Assembly: GCF_000718785.1 (NCBI RefSeq)
Contig: NZ_JOCA01000038.1
Span: forward strand, 1 to 30,580
DNA from: Streptomyces sp. NRRL WC-3626
GTDB taxonomy: Bacteria > Actinomycetota > Actinomycetes > Streptomycetales > Streptomycetaceae
Direction: 5' to 3'
Length of the DNA stretch: 30,580 bases
Shown: in pieces, positions 16,292 through 27,244 of the stretch
Layout of the letters: the number at the start of each line of letters is the position of its first letter
How positions within the stretch are numbered: position 1 is the first letter of the stretch
Program-made: the position numbers and the translations under genes
The notes under the pieces: model-generated
What the model was told of the DNA's origin: nothing
Seen by the model: the letters and a program-made list of their open reading frames with translations, nothing else
The model's database searches: none

Positions 16292-18400
<2,109 letters not shown>

Positions 18401-18476
18401 ACGTCCGAACTCCCGCCGACGAGCGGCACCGCGGCCGGTTCGACGTCCGGATACGGGAGGGACCTCGCGGCGCCGC

Positions 18477-19223
18477 TCAGCGGGGCTCGGGCGGGCGCTG
18501 GCGGGGCATGTTGGGGCGGGCAGGTCCGTGCGGGGCCGGGAAGCGGCCCGGTGGGAGGGCGGTCTCCGGGCGTCCCGCCCCCGCCACCGCCGTCAGCACG
18601 CCCAGCGGCGCGCCGCCCGCGCGGAACTCCACCATCCAGTCCGCCGTCTCGACCCGTACCAGCTCGGTGACGTCCTCCGAGAACCGCCGCAGCACCGACA
18701 GACACCGCTCGGCCGCCTCGCTCGCCGTGCCGTCCGCCGGGCCGAGGACCTCGCGCACGCACTCCGACGCCCAGTCGAACTGGAACGCCCGCAGCCGCCG
18801 CTGCACCGCCTGCGCCGTCGCCATGTCCCGCATCCAGCCGGACGTCGTCCCGAAGAACCGGTCCCCGGCCACACAGGCCACCCCGAGCAGCAGCGCCAGA
18901 TAGCCCCAGGGCGCGCACCCGTCGGCCACCCTCGCCAGATCGAGCAGCGGCAGCGCGGCCCCGGTCAGCGCGCCCGCGGCCGTCCCGGCGCGCAGCGCCC
19001 ACGCGCACCGCCGCTTCCACGCCCGCTCCGCGAGATACCAGGCGGCCGTGTCCAGCGCCCCGCGCTCCACCCACCGGTACAGCTCGTCCAGCCGGACCGC
19101 CGGTTCGCCCCAGTCCCCGAGCGGGAACTCCCGCCCCTCCAGGTCGCCCGGCCGGGGCCCGGCCGCCCCCTTGCCCCGCCCGTCATGAGGCCGACCCTCG
19201 GGCTGCATCTCCGGCTGACCCAC
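18477..19223 (-). CDS. Two-TM SLATT-like membrane protein
   Basis: A 248-residue protein: a charged, Gly/Pro-rich N-terminal 40 residues, a helical segment (LDELYRWVERGALDTAAWYLAERAWKRR split by charged positions), two closely spaced membrane helices (about residues 75-97 and 103-125), then a C-terminal helical region with regularly placed charges and a Pro-rich tail. This layout matches the SLATT family, known as two-TM effectors associated with SLOG and nucleotide-sensing conflict systems, but no SLOG or nucleotidyltransferase gene is adjacent. GTG start at 19223 with AGGGAGA 7 bases upstream. It is divergent from ybaB-recR. Family call is moderate, function unknown. Confidence 0.6.
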   Translation of the reverse strand: MGQPEMQPEGRPHDGRGKGAAGPRPGDLEGREFPLGDWGEPAVRLDELYRWVERGALDTAAWYLAERAWKRRCAWALRAGTAAGALTGAALPLLDLARVADGCAPWGYLALLLGVACVAGDRFFGTTSGWMRDMATAQAVQRRLRAFQFDWASECVREVLGPADGTASEAAERCLSVLRRFSEDVTELVRVETADWMVEFRAGGAPLGVLTAVAGAGRPETALPPGRFPAPHGPARPNMPRQRPPEPR

Positions 19224-19384
19224 CCGGTATCTCCCTACTGACCCCTGCTGACTCCGGCTACCGTCCGTGCGTAAAGTGTGACGCCAGGTACTCGCGCGCC
19301 TGACCCTTCCTACCGCCCAACGGGTGGCGGCGCCGGGGGTTCGGGCTCTTTTTCGCCCGGAAGATGGCCGTGATCAGGTATAGG

Positions 19385-19420
19385 GCCCCGGGGGTGACTC
19401 ACTCGAAAGAGTGCCGGGGC
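19385..19420 (+). ncRNA. Bulged hairpin upstream of ybaB (possible leader element)
   Basis: GCCCCGG (19385-19391) pairs perfectly with CCGGGGC (19414-19420), and CACTC (19400-19404) pairs with GAGTG (19409-19413) around a GAAA tetraloop (GNRA type). On the 3' side the two stems are contiguous (12 bases); on the 5' side 8 bases (19392-19399) bulge out. It lies 75 bases before the ybaB start. Whether it is transcribed as leader, small RNA or protein-binding DNA is not known; TAGGCT at 19440-19445 is a possible downstream -10, which would leave it untranscribed. Confidence 0.4.
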
Positions 19421-19495
19421 GACGGCTCCCGCGACCACGTAGGCTCGTGCCGAACGGTAAAACCCTTACCGACGGACCGACCAAGGAGCCCAATC

Positions 19496-19840
19496 GTGAT
19501 CCCCGGTGGTGGCCAGCCGAACATGCAGCAGCTCCTCCAGCAGGCCCAGAAGATGCAGCAGGACCTGGCCAAGGCGCAGGAGGAGCTGGCGAGGACCGAG
19601 GTCGACGGGCAGTCGGGAGGCGGCCTGGTGAAGGCCACCGTGACCGGCTCCGGCGAGCTGCGCGGCCTCGTGATCGACCCGAAGGCGGTGGACCCGGAGG
19701 ACACCGAGACCCTCGCCGACCTGATCGTCGCGGCGGTCCAGGCGGCCAACGAGAACGCGCAGAACCTCCAGCAGCAGAAGCTCGGCCCGCTGGCCCAGGG
19801 GCTGGGTGGCGGCGGCGGGATCCCCGGTCTCCCGTTCTGA
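19496..19840 (+). CDS. YbaB/EbfC-family nucleoid-associated protein
   Basis: A 114-residue DNA-binding protein of the YbaB/EbfC family. It starts with a Met/Gln/Lys-rich helix ([19 protein letters not shown]) followed by the family core [21 protein letters not shown] and a C-terminal helix, ending in a Gly-rich tail. GTG at 19496 with AAGGAG 8 bases upstream. It precedes recR, the classic arrangement, without dnaX, which is elsewhere. Members form dimers shaped like tweezers that bind DNA and may help repair or chromosome organisation. Confidence 0.95.
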   Translation: MIPGGGQPNMQQLLQQAQKMQQDLAKAQEELARTEVDGQSGGGLVKATVTGSGELRGLVIDPKAVDPEDTETLADLIVAAVQAANENAQNLQQQKLGPLAQGLGGGGGIPGLPF

Positions 19841-19918
19841 CCTTTCCGGCCTTTCTAAGAAGGCCCGCGGGCCTCTACGGTACGTACTGAAGGAACACCA
19901 GGAAGGGACGGCAGTCCG

Positions 19919-20518
19919 TTGTACGAAGGCGTGGTCCAGGACCTCATCGACGAGCTGGGGCGGCTGCCCGGCGTCGGTCCCAAGAGCGCGCAGCGGATCG
20001 CCTTCCACATCCTCCAGGCGGAACCGACGGACGTGCGGCGTCTGGCGCACGCGCTGACGGAGGTCAAGGCGAAGGTCCGCTTCTGCGCGACCTGCGGGAA
20101 CGTGGCGCAGGAGGAGCGGTGCAACATCTGCCGCGACACCCGCCGCGACCCGGCCGTCATCTGTGTGGTGGAGGAGCCCAAGGACGTGGTCGCCGTCGAG
20201 CGCACCCGTGAGTTCCGGGGCCGTTACCACGTCCTGGGCGGCGCGATCAGCCCCATCGACGGAGTGGGCCCCGACGATCTGCGGATACGGGAGCTTCTCG
20301 CACGGCTGGCCGACGGCACGGTCACGGAGCTGATCCTGGCCACGGACCCGAATCTGGAAGGCGAGGCCACGGCGACGTACCTCGCCCGCATGATCAAGCC
20401 CATGGGCCTGAAGGTCACCCGCCTGGCCAGCGGCCTCCCGGTGGGCGGCGACCTGGAATACGCGGACGAGGTGACCCTCGGCCGCGCCTTCGAGGGGAGA
20501 CGACTCCTAGATGTCTGA
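19919..20518 (+). CDS. recR: Recombination mediator protein RecR
   Basis: A 199-residue protein of the standard length. Layout: helix-hairpin-helix ([21 protein letters not shown]), C4 zinc finger ([16 protein letters not shown]), Toprim domain ([32 protein letters not shown]) and the C-terminal segment with [19 protein letters not shown]. It helps load RecA at stalled forks and gaps as part of RecFOR. It starts at TTG 19919 with GGAAGGGA upstream; the residues [13 protein letters not shown] support this start. Its stop lies 8 bases inside the DUF5063 gene. Confidence 0.98.
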   Translation: MYEGVVQDLIDELGRLPGVGPKSAQRIAFHILQAEPTDVRRLAHALTEVKAKVRFCATCGNVAQEERCNICRDTRRDPAVICVVEEPKDVVAVERTREFRGRYHVLGGAISPIDGVGPDDLRIRELLARLADGTVTELILATDPNLEGEATATYLARMIKPMGLKVTRLASGLPVGGDLEYADEVTLGRAFEGRRLLDV

Positions 20519-21170
20519 TGCCACGCTGCACGCGACGAACCAGAACCCGGACGACTTCGCGGTCCAGATCGCGGATCAGATCGAGAGCTTCCTGGTCGCC
20601 GTCACGGAGGTGGCGAAGGGCGACGAGCCGGACTCGGCGGTCCCCTTCCTCCTCCTGGAGGTCTCCCAGCTCCTCCTGGCCGGCGGCCGCCTGGGCGCGC
20701 ACGAGGACATCGTCCCGGACGAGCGCTACGAGCCCGACATGGGCCCGGAGGCCGACGTGGACGAACTCCGCGAGAACCTGGCCCGGATGCTCGAACCGAT
20801 CGACGTCTACTCCGAGGTCTTCGACCCGTACGAGCTCCGCAAGGCCCCGGTGCCGGCGCGTATCTCCGACGATCTCACCGATGTCATCACCGACCTCCGC
20901 CACGGCATGGCGCACTACCGGGCCGGCCGCACCACGGAGGCCCTGTGGTGGTGGCAGTTCTCCTACTTCTCCAACTGGGGCTCCACCGCGTCCGCGGCGT
21001 TGCGCGCCCTCCAGTCCGTCGTGGCGCACGTGCGTCTGAACCAGCCCCTGGCGGAACTGGACGGCCTCGACACCGACCAGGGCATGGGCGACGACACCCT
21101 GGAGTTCGAGGCGGGCCAGGTCATGGCGGAGGAGATCGGGCAGCCGCTGGGCGTCCGCCCGGTCACGTAG
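20511..21170 (+). CDS. DUF5063-family protein
   Basis: A 219-residue acidic protein with no signal peptide or membrane helix. It is mostly helical and has a conserved aromatic block, [18 protein letters not shown], flanked by [11 protein letters not shown]. This pattern matches the DUF5063 family that follows recR in Streptomyces; the function is not known. The ATG at 20511 overlaps the recR stop by 8 bases, so translation is probably coupled and a role linked to DNA repair or replication is a guess from position only. Confidence 0.8.
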   Translation: MSDATLHATNQNPDDFAVQIADQIESFLVAVTEVAKGDEPDSAVPFLLLEVSQLLLAGGRLGAHEDIVPDERYEPDMGPEADVDELRENLARMLEPIDVYSEVFDPYELRKAPVPARISDDLTDVITDLRHGMAHYRAGRTTEALWWWQFSYFSNWGSTASAALRALQSVVAHVRLNQPLAELDGLDTDQGMGDDTLEFEAGQVMAEEIGQPLGVRPVT

Positions 21171-21186
21171 CCGCCGCGGGCAGGGA

Positions 21187-21221
21187 CGCGGCGCCGTTCC
21201 GCCGCGTACGGCGACGCCGCG
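21187..21221. terminator. Terminator-like stem after the recR operon
   Basis: CGCGGCG (21187-21193) pairs with CGCCGCG (21215-21221), with an overlapping inner option CGCCG/CGGCG. No T-rich tail follows, so the call is weak. Confidence 0.4.
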
Positions 21222-21314
21222 AACCGGGTCCGTGTGTGACGCGGGGCACTTTTCCGCGTGGTCCGCGCCGGGATGGGCATGAGCCCCCTGCACGGGCGCC
21301 GGGAGTCTCATCAT

Positions 21315-21353
21315 GCGATATCGCGGAGGGGTTTTTCGGGCGCTCGATAGACT
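21315..21353 (+). promoter_or_regulatory. Candidate ask promoter region with palindrome
   Basis: TAGACT (21348-21353) is a good Streptomyces -10; no clean -35 is visible. A perfect 10-base palindrome, GCGATATCGC (21315-21324), lies just upstream at about -38 to -29 and could be an operator or activator site. The leader would be about 60 bases, too short for a lysine riboswitch. Confidence 0.4.
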
Positions 21354-21420
21354 GAGCCGACCGCAGCGCACACCTATGTGGGCGGACTGTGGAAAACGAC
21401 GGACTGAGCGAGGAGCGCAC

Positions 21421-22698
21421 GTGGGCCTTGTCGTGCAGAAGTACGGAGGCTCCTCCGTAGCCGATGCCGAAGGCATCAAGCGCGTCGCCAAGAGAATCGT
21501 GGAAGCCAAGAAGAACGGCCACCAGGTGGTCGCCGTGGTTTCCGCGATGGGCGACACGACGGACGAGCTGATCGATCTCGCCGAGCAGGTTTCCCCGATC
21601 CCTGCCGGGCGGGAGCTCGACATGCTGCTGACCGCCGGAGAGCGGATCTCCATGGCCCTGCTGGCCATGGCGATCAAGAACCTGGGCCACAACGCCCAGA
21701 GCTTCACCGGCAGCCAGGCAGGTGTCATCACCGACTCGGTCCACAACAAAGCCCGCATCATCGATGTCACGCCGGGCCGGATCAAGACCTCGGTCGACGA
21801 GGGCAACATCGCCATCGTCGCCGGGTTCCAGGGCGTCAGCCAGGACTCCAAGGACATCACCACGCTCGGCCGCGGCGGCTCCGACACCACGGCCGTCGCC
21901 CTCGCCGCCGCGCTCGACGCCGAGGTGTGCGAGATCTACACGGACGTCGACGGTGTGTTCACCGCCGACCCGCGTGTGGTGAGCAGGGCCCGGAAGATCG
22001 ACTGGATCGCGTTCGAGGACATGCTCGAACTCGCGGCCTCCGGTTCCAAGGTGCTGCTCCACCGCTGTGTGGAGTACGCCCGCCGGTACAACATCCCGAT
22101 CCACGTCCGCTCGTCCTTCAGTGGACTGCAGGGCACGTGGGTCAGCAGTGCGCCGAGGAAGCAAGGGGACAAGCAGGTGGAGCAGGCTCTCATCTCCGGT
22201 GTCGCACACGACACCTCCGAGGCCAAGGTCACGGTCGTCGGCGTGCCCGACAAGCCCGGCGAGGCCGCCTCGATCTTCCGCACGATCGCCAACGCCGAGA
22301 TCAACATCGACATGGTCGTGCAGAACGTGTCCGCCGCCTCCACGGGACTGACGGACATCTCCTTCACCCTCCCGAAGACCGAGGGCCGCAGGGCCATCGA
22401 CGCCCTGGAGAAGAACAAGGGCACCATCGGCTTCGACTCCCTGCGCTACGACGACCAGATCGGCAAGATCTCCCTGGTCGGCGCCGGTATGAAGACCAAC
22501 CCGGGCGTCACCGCCGACTTCTTCACCGCGCTCAGCGACGCAGGTGTGAACATCGAGCTCATCTCGACCTCCGAGATCCGTATCTCGGTCGTCACCCGCA
22601 AGGACGACGTGCCGGAGGCCGTCCGCGCCGTGCACTCGGCGTTCGGACTGGACTCCGACAGCGACGAGGCCGTGATCTACGGGGGCACCGGCCGCTGA
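21421..22698 (+). CDS. ask: Aspartate kinase (aspartokinase)
   Basis: A 425-residue enzyme that phosphorylates aspartate, the entry step for lysine, threonine, methionine and diaminopimelate. The N-terminal kinase domain starts [12 protein letters not shown] and holds [31 protein letters not shown] and [15 protein letters not shown]. Two C-terminal ACT domains (about 260-425: [37 protein letters not shown]) give feedback control by amino acids. GTG at 21421 follows GAGGAG. An internal GTG at 22177 with AGGGGA upstream may start a separate regulatory beta subunit, as known for the Corynebacterium homologue. It overlaps the next gene (TGATG). Confidence 0.98.
   Translation: MGLVVQKYGGSSVADAEGIKRVAKRIVEAKKNGHQVVAVVSAMGDTTDELIDLAEQVSPIPAGRELDMLLTAGERISMALLAMAIKNLGHNAQSFTGSQAGVITDSVHNKARIIDVTPGRIKTSVDEGNIAIVAGFQGVSQDSKDITTLGRGGSDTTAVALAAALDAEVCEIYTDVDGVFTADPRVVSRARKIDWIAFEDMLELAASGSKVLLHRCVEYARRYNIPIHVRSSFSGLQGTWVSSAPRKQGDKQVEQALISGVAHDTSEAKVTVVGVPDKPGEAASIFRTIANAEINIDMVVQNVSAASTGLTDISFTLPKTEGRRAIDALEKNKGTIGFDSLRYDDQIGKISLVGAGMKTNPGVTADFFTALSDAGVNIELISTSEIRISVVTRKDDVPEAVRAVHSAFGLDSDSDEAVIYGGTGR
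22177..22698 (+). CDS. Possible in-frame beta subunit of aspartokinase
   Basis: GTG at 22177 ([18 protein letters not shown]) has AGGGGA about 9 bases upstream and would give a 173-residue ACT-only subunit. This matches the overlapping alpha/beta arrangement known for actinobacterial and Bacillus aspartokinases. Presence of the site is seen; production is inferred. Confidence 0.55.
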   Translation: MEQALISGVAHDTSEAKVTVVGVPDKPGEAASIFRTIANAEINIDMVVQNVSAASTGLTDISFTLPKTEGRRAIDALEKNKGTIGFDSLRYDDQIGKISLVGAGMKTNPGVTADFFTALSDAGVNIELISTSEIRISVVTRKDDVPEAVRAVHSAFGLDSDSDEAVIYGGTGR

Positions 22699-23771
22699 TG
22701 GCCGAGTCCGTACGACCCGGGCGTTCCGGGCGGCCGACACTCGCGGTCGTGGGGGCGACCGGAGCCGTCGGCACGGTCATGCTGCAGATCCTGTCCCAGC
22801 GTGCGGACGTCTGGGGCGAGATCCGACTGATCGCCTCCCCGCGCTCGGCCGGCCGCAAGCTGGCCGTGCGCGGCGAGGAGGTCGAGGTCGTGGCGCTCAC
22901 CGAGGAGGCCTTCGACGGCGTCGACGTCGCGCTGTTCGACGTACCCGACGAGGTCTCCGCGCAGTGGGCGCCGGTCGCCGCCGCGCGGGGCGCGGTGGTC
23001 GTCGACAACTCGGGCGCGTTCCGGATGGACCCGGACGTGCCGCTCGTCGTCCCCGAGGTCAACCCGCACGCCGTACGCAGGCGCCCGAGCGGGATCGTCG
23101 CCAACCCGAACTGCACCACCCTGTCGATGATCGTCGCGCTGGGCGCGCTGCACGCCGAGTTCGGCCTGCGCGAGCTCGTCGTCTCGTCGTACCAGGCGGT
23201 CAGCGGCGCCGGGCACGCGGGCGTGCGCGCCCTGCGCGAACAGCTGTCCCTGGTGGCCGGTACGGAACTGGGGACGCACCCCGGTGACGTACGGCGGGCC
23301 GTGGGCGACAACACCGGGCCGTTCCCGGAGCCGGTCGCGCTGAACGTCGTGCCGTGGGCCGGTTCGCTGCGCGAGGACGGCTGGTCGTCGGAGGAGATGA
23401 AGGTGCGGGACGAGACCCGCAAGATCCTCGGCCTGCCCTCCCTGCCCGTGGCGGTCACCTGCGTACGCGTCCCGGTGGTCACCACGCACTCCCTCACCGT
23501 GCACGCCAGCTTCGAGGGCGAGGTCACCGTCGACGGGGCGCGCGAGATCCTGGCCACGGCGCCCGGAGTGGTCCTGTTCGACAACCCGGCCGCGGGGGAG
23601 TTCCCCACCCCCGCCGACGTCGTGGGCACCGATCCGACCTGGGTCGGGCGGGTCCGGCGGGCCCTCGACGACCCGACCGCGCTGGAGCTCTTCGTGTGCG
23701 GGGACAACCTGCGCAAGGGAGCGGCGCTCAACACCGCGCAGATCGCCGAACTGGTGGCGGTTGAACAGTGA
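22698..23771 (+). CDS. asd: Aspartate-semialdehyde dehydrogenase
   Basis: A 357-residue NADPH enzyme that reduces aspartyl phosphate to aspartate semialdehyde. It has the Rossmann motif [13 protein letters not shown], phosphate loop [34 protein letters not shown], catalytic Cys in [12 protein letters not shown], and the C-terminal [15 protein letters not shown]. The ATG overlaps the ask stop by one base (TGATG), implying coupled translation and a two-gene operon. A stable hairpin 170 bases downstream is a candidate terminator. Confidence 0.98.
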   Translation: MAESVRPGRSGRPTLAVVGATGAVGTVMLQILSQRADVWGEIRLIASPRSAGRKLAVRGEEVEVVALTEEAFDGVDVALFDVPDEVSAQWAPVAAARGAVVVDNSGAFRMDPDVPLVVPEVNPHAVRRRPSGIVANPNCTTLSMIVALGALHAEFGLRELVVSSYQAVSGAGHAGVRALREQLSLVAGTELGTHPGDVRRAVGDNTGPFPEPVALNVVPWAGSLREDGWSSEEMKVRDETRKILGLPSLPVAVTCVRVPVVTTHSLTVHASFEGEVTVDGAREILATAPGVVLFDNPAAGEFPTPADVVGTDPTWVGRVRRALDDPTALELFVCGDNLRKGAALNTAQIAELVAVEQ

Positions 23772-23800
23772 AAAGTTCTGGATCGCACAGGATTCGTTTG

Positions 23801-23806
23801 TAGGAT
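23801..23806 (+). promoter_or_regulatory. Weak -10 candidate after asd
   Basis: TAGGAT matches the -10 pattern, but the best -35 (TTCTGG, 23776-23781) is 19 bases away. It is the only promoter-like pair near the start of the long untranslated stretch. Confidence 0.25.
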
Positions 23807-23895
23807 CTGTGTGAGTGCTGTGAGCGCCGGATCATGGGCCGGATCGGGGGCCCGAGCCCTTGATCAGGCCGTTCCGGCGACAGAGGATGTAACAG

Positions 23896-23909
23896 GGCCC
23901 GTACGGGCC
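23896..23909. repeat. Perfect 14-base palindrome in the asd-sigma gap
   Basis: GGCCCGTACGGGCC is an exact palindrome in the 516-base interval between asd and the sigma gene. It may be an operator or part of a terminator. Confidence 0.4.
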
Positions 23910-23938
23910 TGGACGAGAGCCTGCACAAGGATTCACCT

Positions 23939-23970
23939 CCCCGTTCTCCGCAACCGCGCGGAGGGCGGGG
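23939..23970 (+). terminator. Candidate terminator of the ask-asd operon
   Basis: An outer stem CCCCG/CGGGG (23939-23943 and 23966-23970), a TT/GG internal loop, and an inner stem CTCCGC/GCGGAG around AACCGC. It is followed by AGCGTCTTTGCGTTC, mildly T-rich. The 516-base interval 23772-24287 otherwise holds no convincing gene; possible short open frames are discussed as findings. Confidence 0.5.
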
Positions 23971-24287
23971 AGCGTCTTTGCGTTCACCCCTATCGGGTGG
24001 CGTGGGGACGCTGCTCTCCGGACGTGGGGACGGCCGGAACCGGGCGTGGGGACGCCCGTTCATATGGGACACAGGGGAAGAGCGGGACACATGAGGGCAT
24101 TTGGCATGCTGTCGGTGGTACTGCCCGAGGGCGGACGGCCGCTCGCGCCGGCCGCAGCAAAAGTGACGCCCGGCGCGTACAACCCTTACGAGGGGAAGCG
24201 TGTCCAACTGGCGTGGCAGAGGTACTCGACTTCACAGCGCCGCGCGGCACGGCCCTACGGCCGCCCCGTCAGGCCCGCCGACCCCGC

Positions 24288-24887
24288 ATGTCCGGCGCGT
24301 CCGGCGGCGGCATGCCGGTGATCGCGCCCATGCCCGCAGCGCGCCCCACCCGCATACCCGGCCAGCGTGACGGCACCGACGACGCCGTGGCGGCCGGGAC
24401 CACCGTCGACCATCTCACCGAGACCTACCGGGCGCACTACCGCTCGCTGCTGGGCCTCGCCGCGCTCCTCCTCGACGACACCGCCTCCTGCGAGGACGTC
24501 GTCCAGGAGGCGTTCATCCGGGTCCACTCGGCCCGCAAACGCGTCCGGGACCCCGAGAAGACCCTGGCCTATCTGCGTCAGACGGTCGTCAACCTGTCCC
24601 GTTCCGCGCTGCGCCGCCGCATCCTCGGCCTGAAGCTGCTCTCCAAGCCCATGCCCGACATGGCGAGCGCCGAGGAGGGCGCCTACGACCAGTTGGAGCG
24701 CGACTCCCTGATCAAGGCGATGAAGGGGCTGCAGCGCCGTCAGCGCGAGGTGCTGGTGCTGCGCTACTTCGCGGACATGACGGAGGCGCAGGTCGCCGAG
24801 ACCCTCGGCATCTCGCTCGGCTCGGTGAAGGCGTACGGCTCACGCGGCATCGCGGCGCTACGGCTGGCCATGGGGGCCCCGGCATGA
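24288..24887 (+). CDS. ECF/SigE-family RNA polymerase sigma factor
   Basis: From ATG 24288, 199 residues; the start is chosen because third-position G+C becomes gene-like only from here. ATG 24312 and GTG 24213 in the same frame are alternatives, and the frame stays open back to 23811. Region 2 is LTETYRAHYRSLLGLAALLL, then ASCEDVVQEAFIRVHSA, and region 4 is LQRRQREVLVLRYFADMTEA, then QVAETLGISLGSVKAYGSRG. An N-terminal Pro/Ala-rich extension precedes it. The last bases overlap the start of the next gene (ATGA), coupling it to a membrane protein that probably controls it. Confidence 0.9.
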   Translation: MSGASGGGMPVIAPMPAARPTRIPGQRDGTDDAVAAGTTVDHLTETYRAHYRSLLGLAALLLDDTASCEDVVQEAFIRVHSARKRVRDPEKTLAYLRQTVVNLSRSALRRRILGLKLLSKPMPDMASAEEGAYDQLERDSLIKAMKGLQRRQREVLVLRYFADMTEAQVAETLGISLGSVKAYGSRGIAALRLAMGAPA

Positions 24888-26221
24888 GCGACGCCGAGAA
24901 CGCACGCCGCGAGGAACCCGCCCCGGACCCTCAAAAGCCCCGGACCACCTCCGCCACGCGGGGATCCGAGGACGCGGCGGCGTCCGGGGGCCCGCCCGAG
25001 CCCGGGGACGCGCCCGCCTCCGGTGAGGCCCCCGCGTCCGGTGACTCGGCGTCGTCCGGGGACGAATCCGCCGCCGGGGACGCACGCGCGTCCGGGAGCG
25101 TCCGTGCGTTCGGGGGCGCGGCGGCGGTCGGGGACGGGCACAAGCTGAAGCACACGCACGCTGGGAACGGAACTGTGAACGACGGCCTGGACGAACAGGG
25201 CTCCGAGGGGCTCGACGCGGACGAGCTGGCACTGCGCGCCATGCTGCGCCAGGCGGTCCAGGAGGTGGAGCCGGACGACGGCACCCTCGACTATCTGCGC
25301 CGGGCCGTCCCCGTCCGCCGGGCCCGCAAGCGCCAGGCCCTCGTCGGCATGGCGGCCGCCGCCCTGTTCCTCGGCACCGCCGTGCCCGCCCTCGTCCATG
25401 TCTCGGGCACATCGAGCTCCGACGCCAACCCCTCCACGGTCGGCCACGCCTCGCAGGCGCAGGGCGGCACCGGTCAGGGCAAGGACAAGGACAACGGCGA
25501 GAGCACCGCGGGCGGTGCCTCCGACGAGGTCGAGGGCACCGACAAGGGCGACACCGGCGACAAGGGGAAGCCCGGCGAGTCCAACGGATCCGGCGCGGGC
25601 ACGACGGAGGGGAGCGGCTCCTCGTCCAGCCTCTCCGCCGACACCCCGGCCTGCACCGCCGCCCAACTGGGCCCGGCGTCCGCGTCCCTCGCCGCCCCCG
25701 ACACCACGGGCGCGGTCTACGGCTCCTTCCGGGTCGCCAACGTCTCCGTCGAGAGCTGCACGGTCGAGTCCGCCGGCCTCATGGCCCCGGCCCCGCAGGG
25801 CGTGGCCGACGCCACCAAGGTGACCTCGGCACGGCATGTGGCGGGCGACGCGGCGGCCGGACTGCCCGACCCCTCCCTCGAGTCGATGACGCTGGTGCTC
25901 AAGCCGGGTGCGGCGTACGAGGTGAAGTTCGCCTGGGTGCCCTCCGAGCCGTGCGCCCCTCCGGGCGACACCACGGGCGGCGGCTCCGGCGGCCCCTCGA
26001 CCGACCCGACACCCACCGGCGACCCGACCACGACGGCCGGGACGTCCACGGGCACCGACAGCGGTACGACCACCCAGCTGGTCAGGGCGGACGGCGGCCC
26101 GGCCGACGGCAGCGTGGCCATCACGTACACGCCGCCCACGGGTTCGGGCTCGGCCACCACGACGGTGAGCAACGCGTGCGCGGGCACGGTGTACTTCACG
26201 GGGCTGCTGACGGCGGTGTGA
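24884..26221 (+). CDS. Membrane-anchored probable sigma-factor regulator with extracellular domain
   Basis: A 445-residue protein starting in the ATGA overlap with the sigma gene. Residues 1-85 are low-complexity, with repeated ASG(D/E) blocks; a GTG near residue 98 (VNDGLDEQGS) could be a second start. A conserved helical segment follows, LRAMLRQAVQEVEPDDGTLDYLRRAVPVRR, then a single membrane helix at about 152-171, a Gly/Ser/Thr/Asp-rich stalk and an extracellular domain with several cysteines (about residues 260-445). I see no zinc anti-sigma motif HxxxCxxC, so calling it an anti-sigma factor rests on position. The C-terminal part is Thr/Gly/Ser-rich and probably at the cell surface. Confidence 0.75.
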   Translation: MSDAENARREEPAPDPQKPRTTSATRGSEDAAASGGPPEPGDAPASGEAPASGDSASSGDESAAGDARASGSVRAFGGAAAVGDGHKLKHTHAGNGTVNDGLDEQGSEGLDADELALRAMLRQAVQEVEPDDGTLDYLRRAVPVRRARKRQALVGMAAAALFLGTAVPALVHVSGTSSSDANPSTVGHASQAQGGTGQGKDKDNGESTAGGASDEVEGTDKGDTGDKGKPGESNGSGAGTTEGSGSSSSLSADTPACTAAQLGPASASLAAPDTTGAVYGSFRVANVSVESCTVESAGLMAPAPQGVADATKVTSARHVAGDAAAGLPDPSLESMTLVLKPGAAYEVKFAWVPSEPCAPPGDTTGGGSGGPSTDPTPTGDPTTTAGTSTGTDSGTTTQLVRADGGPADGSVAITYTPPTGSGSATTTVSNACAGTVYFTGLLTAV

Positions 26222-26241
26222 CCGGGGCGGCGGCGGTGTGC

Positions 26242-26264
26242 CGGGCGGGGTCGCGCCCCGCCCG
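26242..26264. terminator. Bidirectional terminator between convergent genes
   Basis: CGGGCGGGG (26242-26250), loop TCGCG, CCCCGCCCG (26256-26264): a perfect 9-bp stem in the short gap between the sigma regulator gene and the SURF1 gene. Confidence 0.7.
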
Positions 26265-26279
26265 TCCGGGTCGGACCGG

Positions 26280-27086
26280 TCAGACGGCCGACGGGCTCGA
26301 CCGCTCCGGCTCGGGCCGCTCGTCCCCCTCCGGGACCAGACCCAGTTCCGCGTCGCGGGCGAGCTCCAGCTCACGGCGGAACAGACGGAACCACATGAAG
26401 ATCACGAAGCCGACGAAGGCGAACCACTCCGCGGTGTAGCCGAGGTTCTGGAACGCCTTCAGGTCCAGTCCGGTGCCGCCGGGCGCGGTCGCGGGGACCG
26501 CCTTCATACCGGAGTCGCCGTTGTTGAGGGTGACCCAGGCGTCGTAGACGTCGTACTCCACGAGGTTCACCAGGGACGCCGAGCTGATCGCCGCCGTCTG
26601 CCCGGCCGGCAGGCCGCCGCGGGCGCTGACGCCGTTGCTGCCCGGGGTCTCGGACGCCTGGAGCGCGCCGGTGACGGTGACCTCACCGGTGGGCGCCGGC
26701 GGCACCTCGGCAGGGTCGGGGTCGCCGGGCAGCCAGCCCCGTACGACGGGCAGCGCGCGGCCGGCGTCGGTGTGCAGCAGGGTGAGGACGTAGTAGCCGT
26801 CCTTGCCGTCCAGTTGACGGTCCGGCACCAGGAGCTGGGTGTCGTACCGGCCGGTCGCGGTGGCCTGCTTGCCGGAGGTGGCCTTGGTCACGGGCAGCAG
26901 GCCGTCCAGCGGGCCGGCCTCCTCCCGCTTGTCCGAGGCGACCCGCGCCTCGGCGTCGCGGTGGTCGTCGACCCGGTCCTCGAACCGGCCCAGCTGCCAG
27001 GACCCCATGAAGATGCAGAAGGGGATGGCGAGCAGCAGGAAGACGTTGATCCCCCACCAGCGGGGCGTCAGCAGAAACCGGTACAC
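26280..27086 (-). CDS. SURF1-family cytochrome oxidase assembly protein
   Basis: A 268-residue protein with a membrane helix at each end: residues 10-32 (WWGINVFLLLAIPFCIFMGSW) and about 215-235 (WFAFVGFVIFMWFRLFRREL). The loop between them has the family motifs GSWQLGR, ATGRYD, PVVRGWLPG and TVTGALQ, and the conserved Tyr of the second helix region (GYTAEWFAF). SURF1 proteins help build the aa3 oxidase heme a site. GTG at 27086 after GAAGGC. It is divergent from the S9 peptidase. Confidence 0.93.
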   Translation of the reverse strand: MYRFLLTPRWWGINVFLLLAIPFCIFMGSWQLGRFEDRVDDHRDAEARVASDKREEAGPLDGLLPVTKATSGKQATATGRYDTQLLVPDRQLDGKDGYYVLTLLHTDAGRALPVVRGWLPGDPDPAEVPPAPTGEVTVTGALQASETPGSNGVSARGGLPAGQTAAISSASLVNLVEYDVYDAWVTLNNGDSGMKAVPATAPGGTGLDLKAFQNLGYTAEWFAFVGFVIFMWFRLFRRELELARDAELGLVPEGDERPEPERSSPSAV

Positions 27087-27244
27087 GCCTTCAACGGTAC
27101 GGGCCCGCGCCTGGTTCCCGTCCCGCGGGGTCGCCGTGTGGGTGCCGTGCGGGGAGGTCCGGCCGGTGAAAGATCGGGAAGAAGTTGTCCACAGGCTGGG
27201 GACCTCGGCGGCGCGATGCCCCCGGGGACGGGCAGTATGGGGTC

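Noticed and set aside
18401..18476. Terminator between the kinase and SLATT-like genes
   Set aside because: Only short, imperfect GC-rich stems are visible in this convergent gap; none is convincing.
19335..19362. tRNA T-loop-like GGGGGTTCGGGCTC and the adjacent T-rich-loop hairpin
   Set aside because: No acceptor, D or anticodon stems can be formed around it; the hairpin has only a 5-bp core stem with a bulge.
19224..19495. Possible SRP (4.5S) RNA gene near ybaB-recR, as in some bacteria
   Set aside because: The conserved GGAAGCAGCC-type SRP domain IV motif is absent.
21171..21420. Lysine riboswitch upstream of ask
   Set aside because: The likely leader is about 60 bases, and the region lacks the long multi-helix aptamer.
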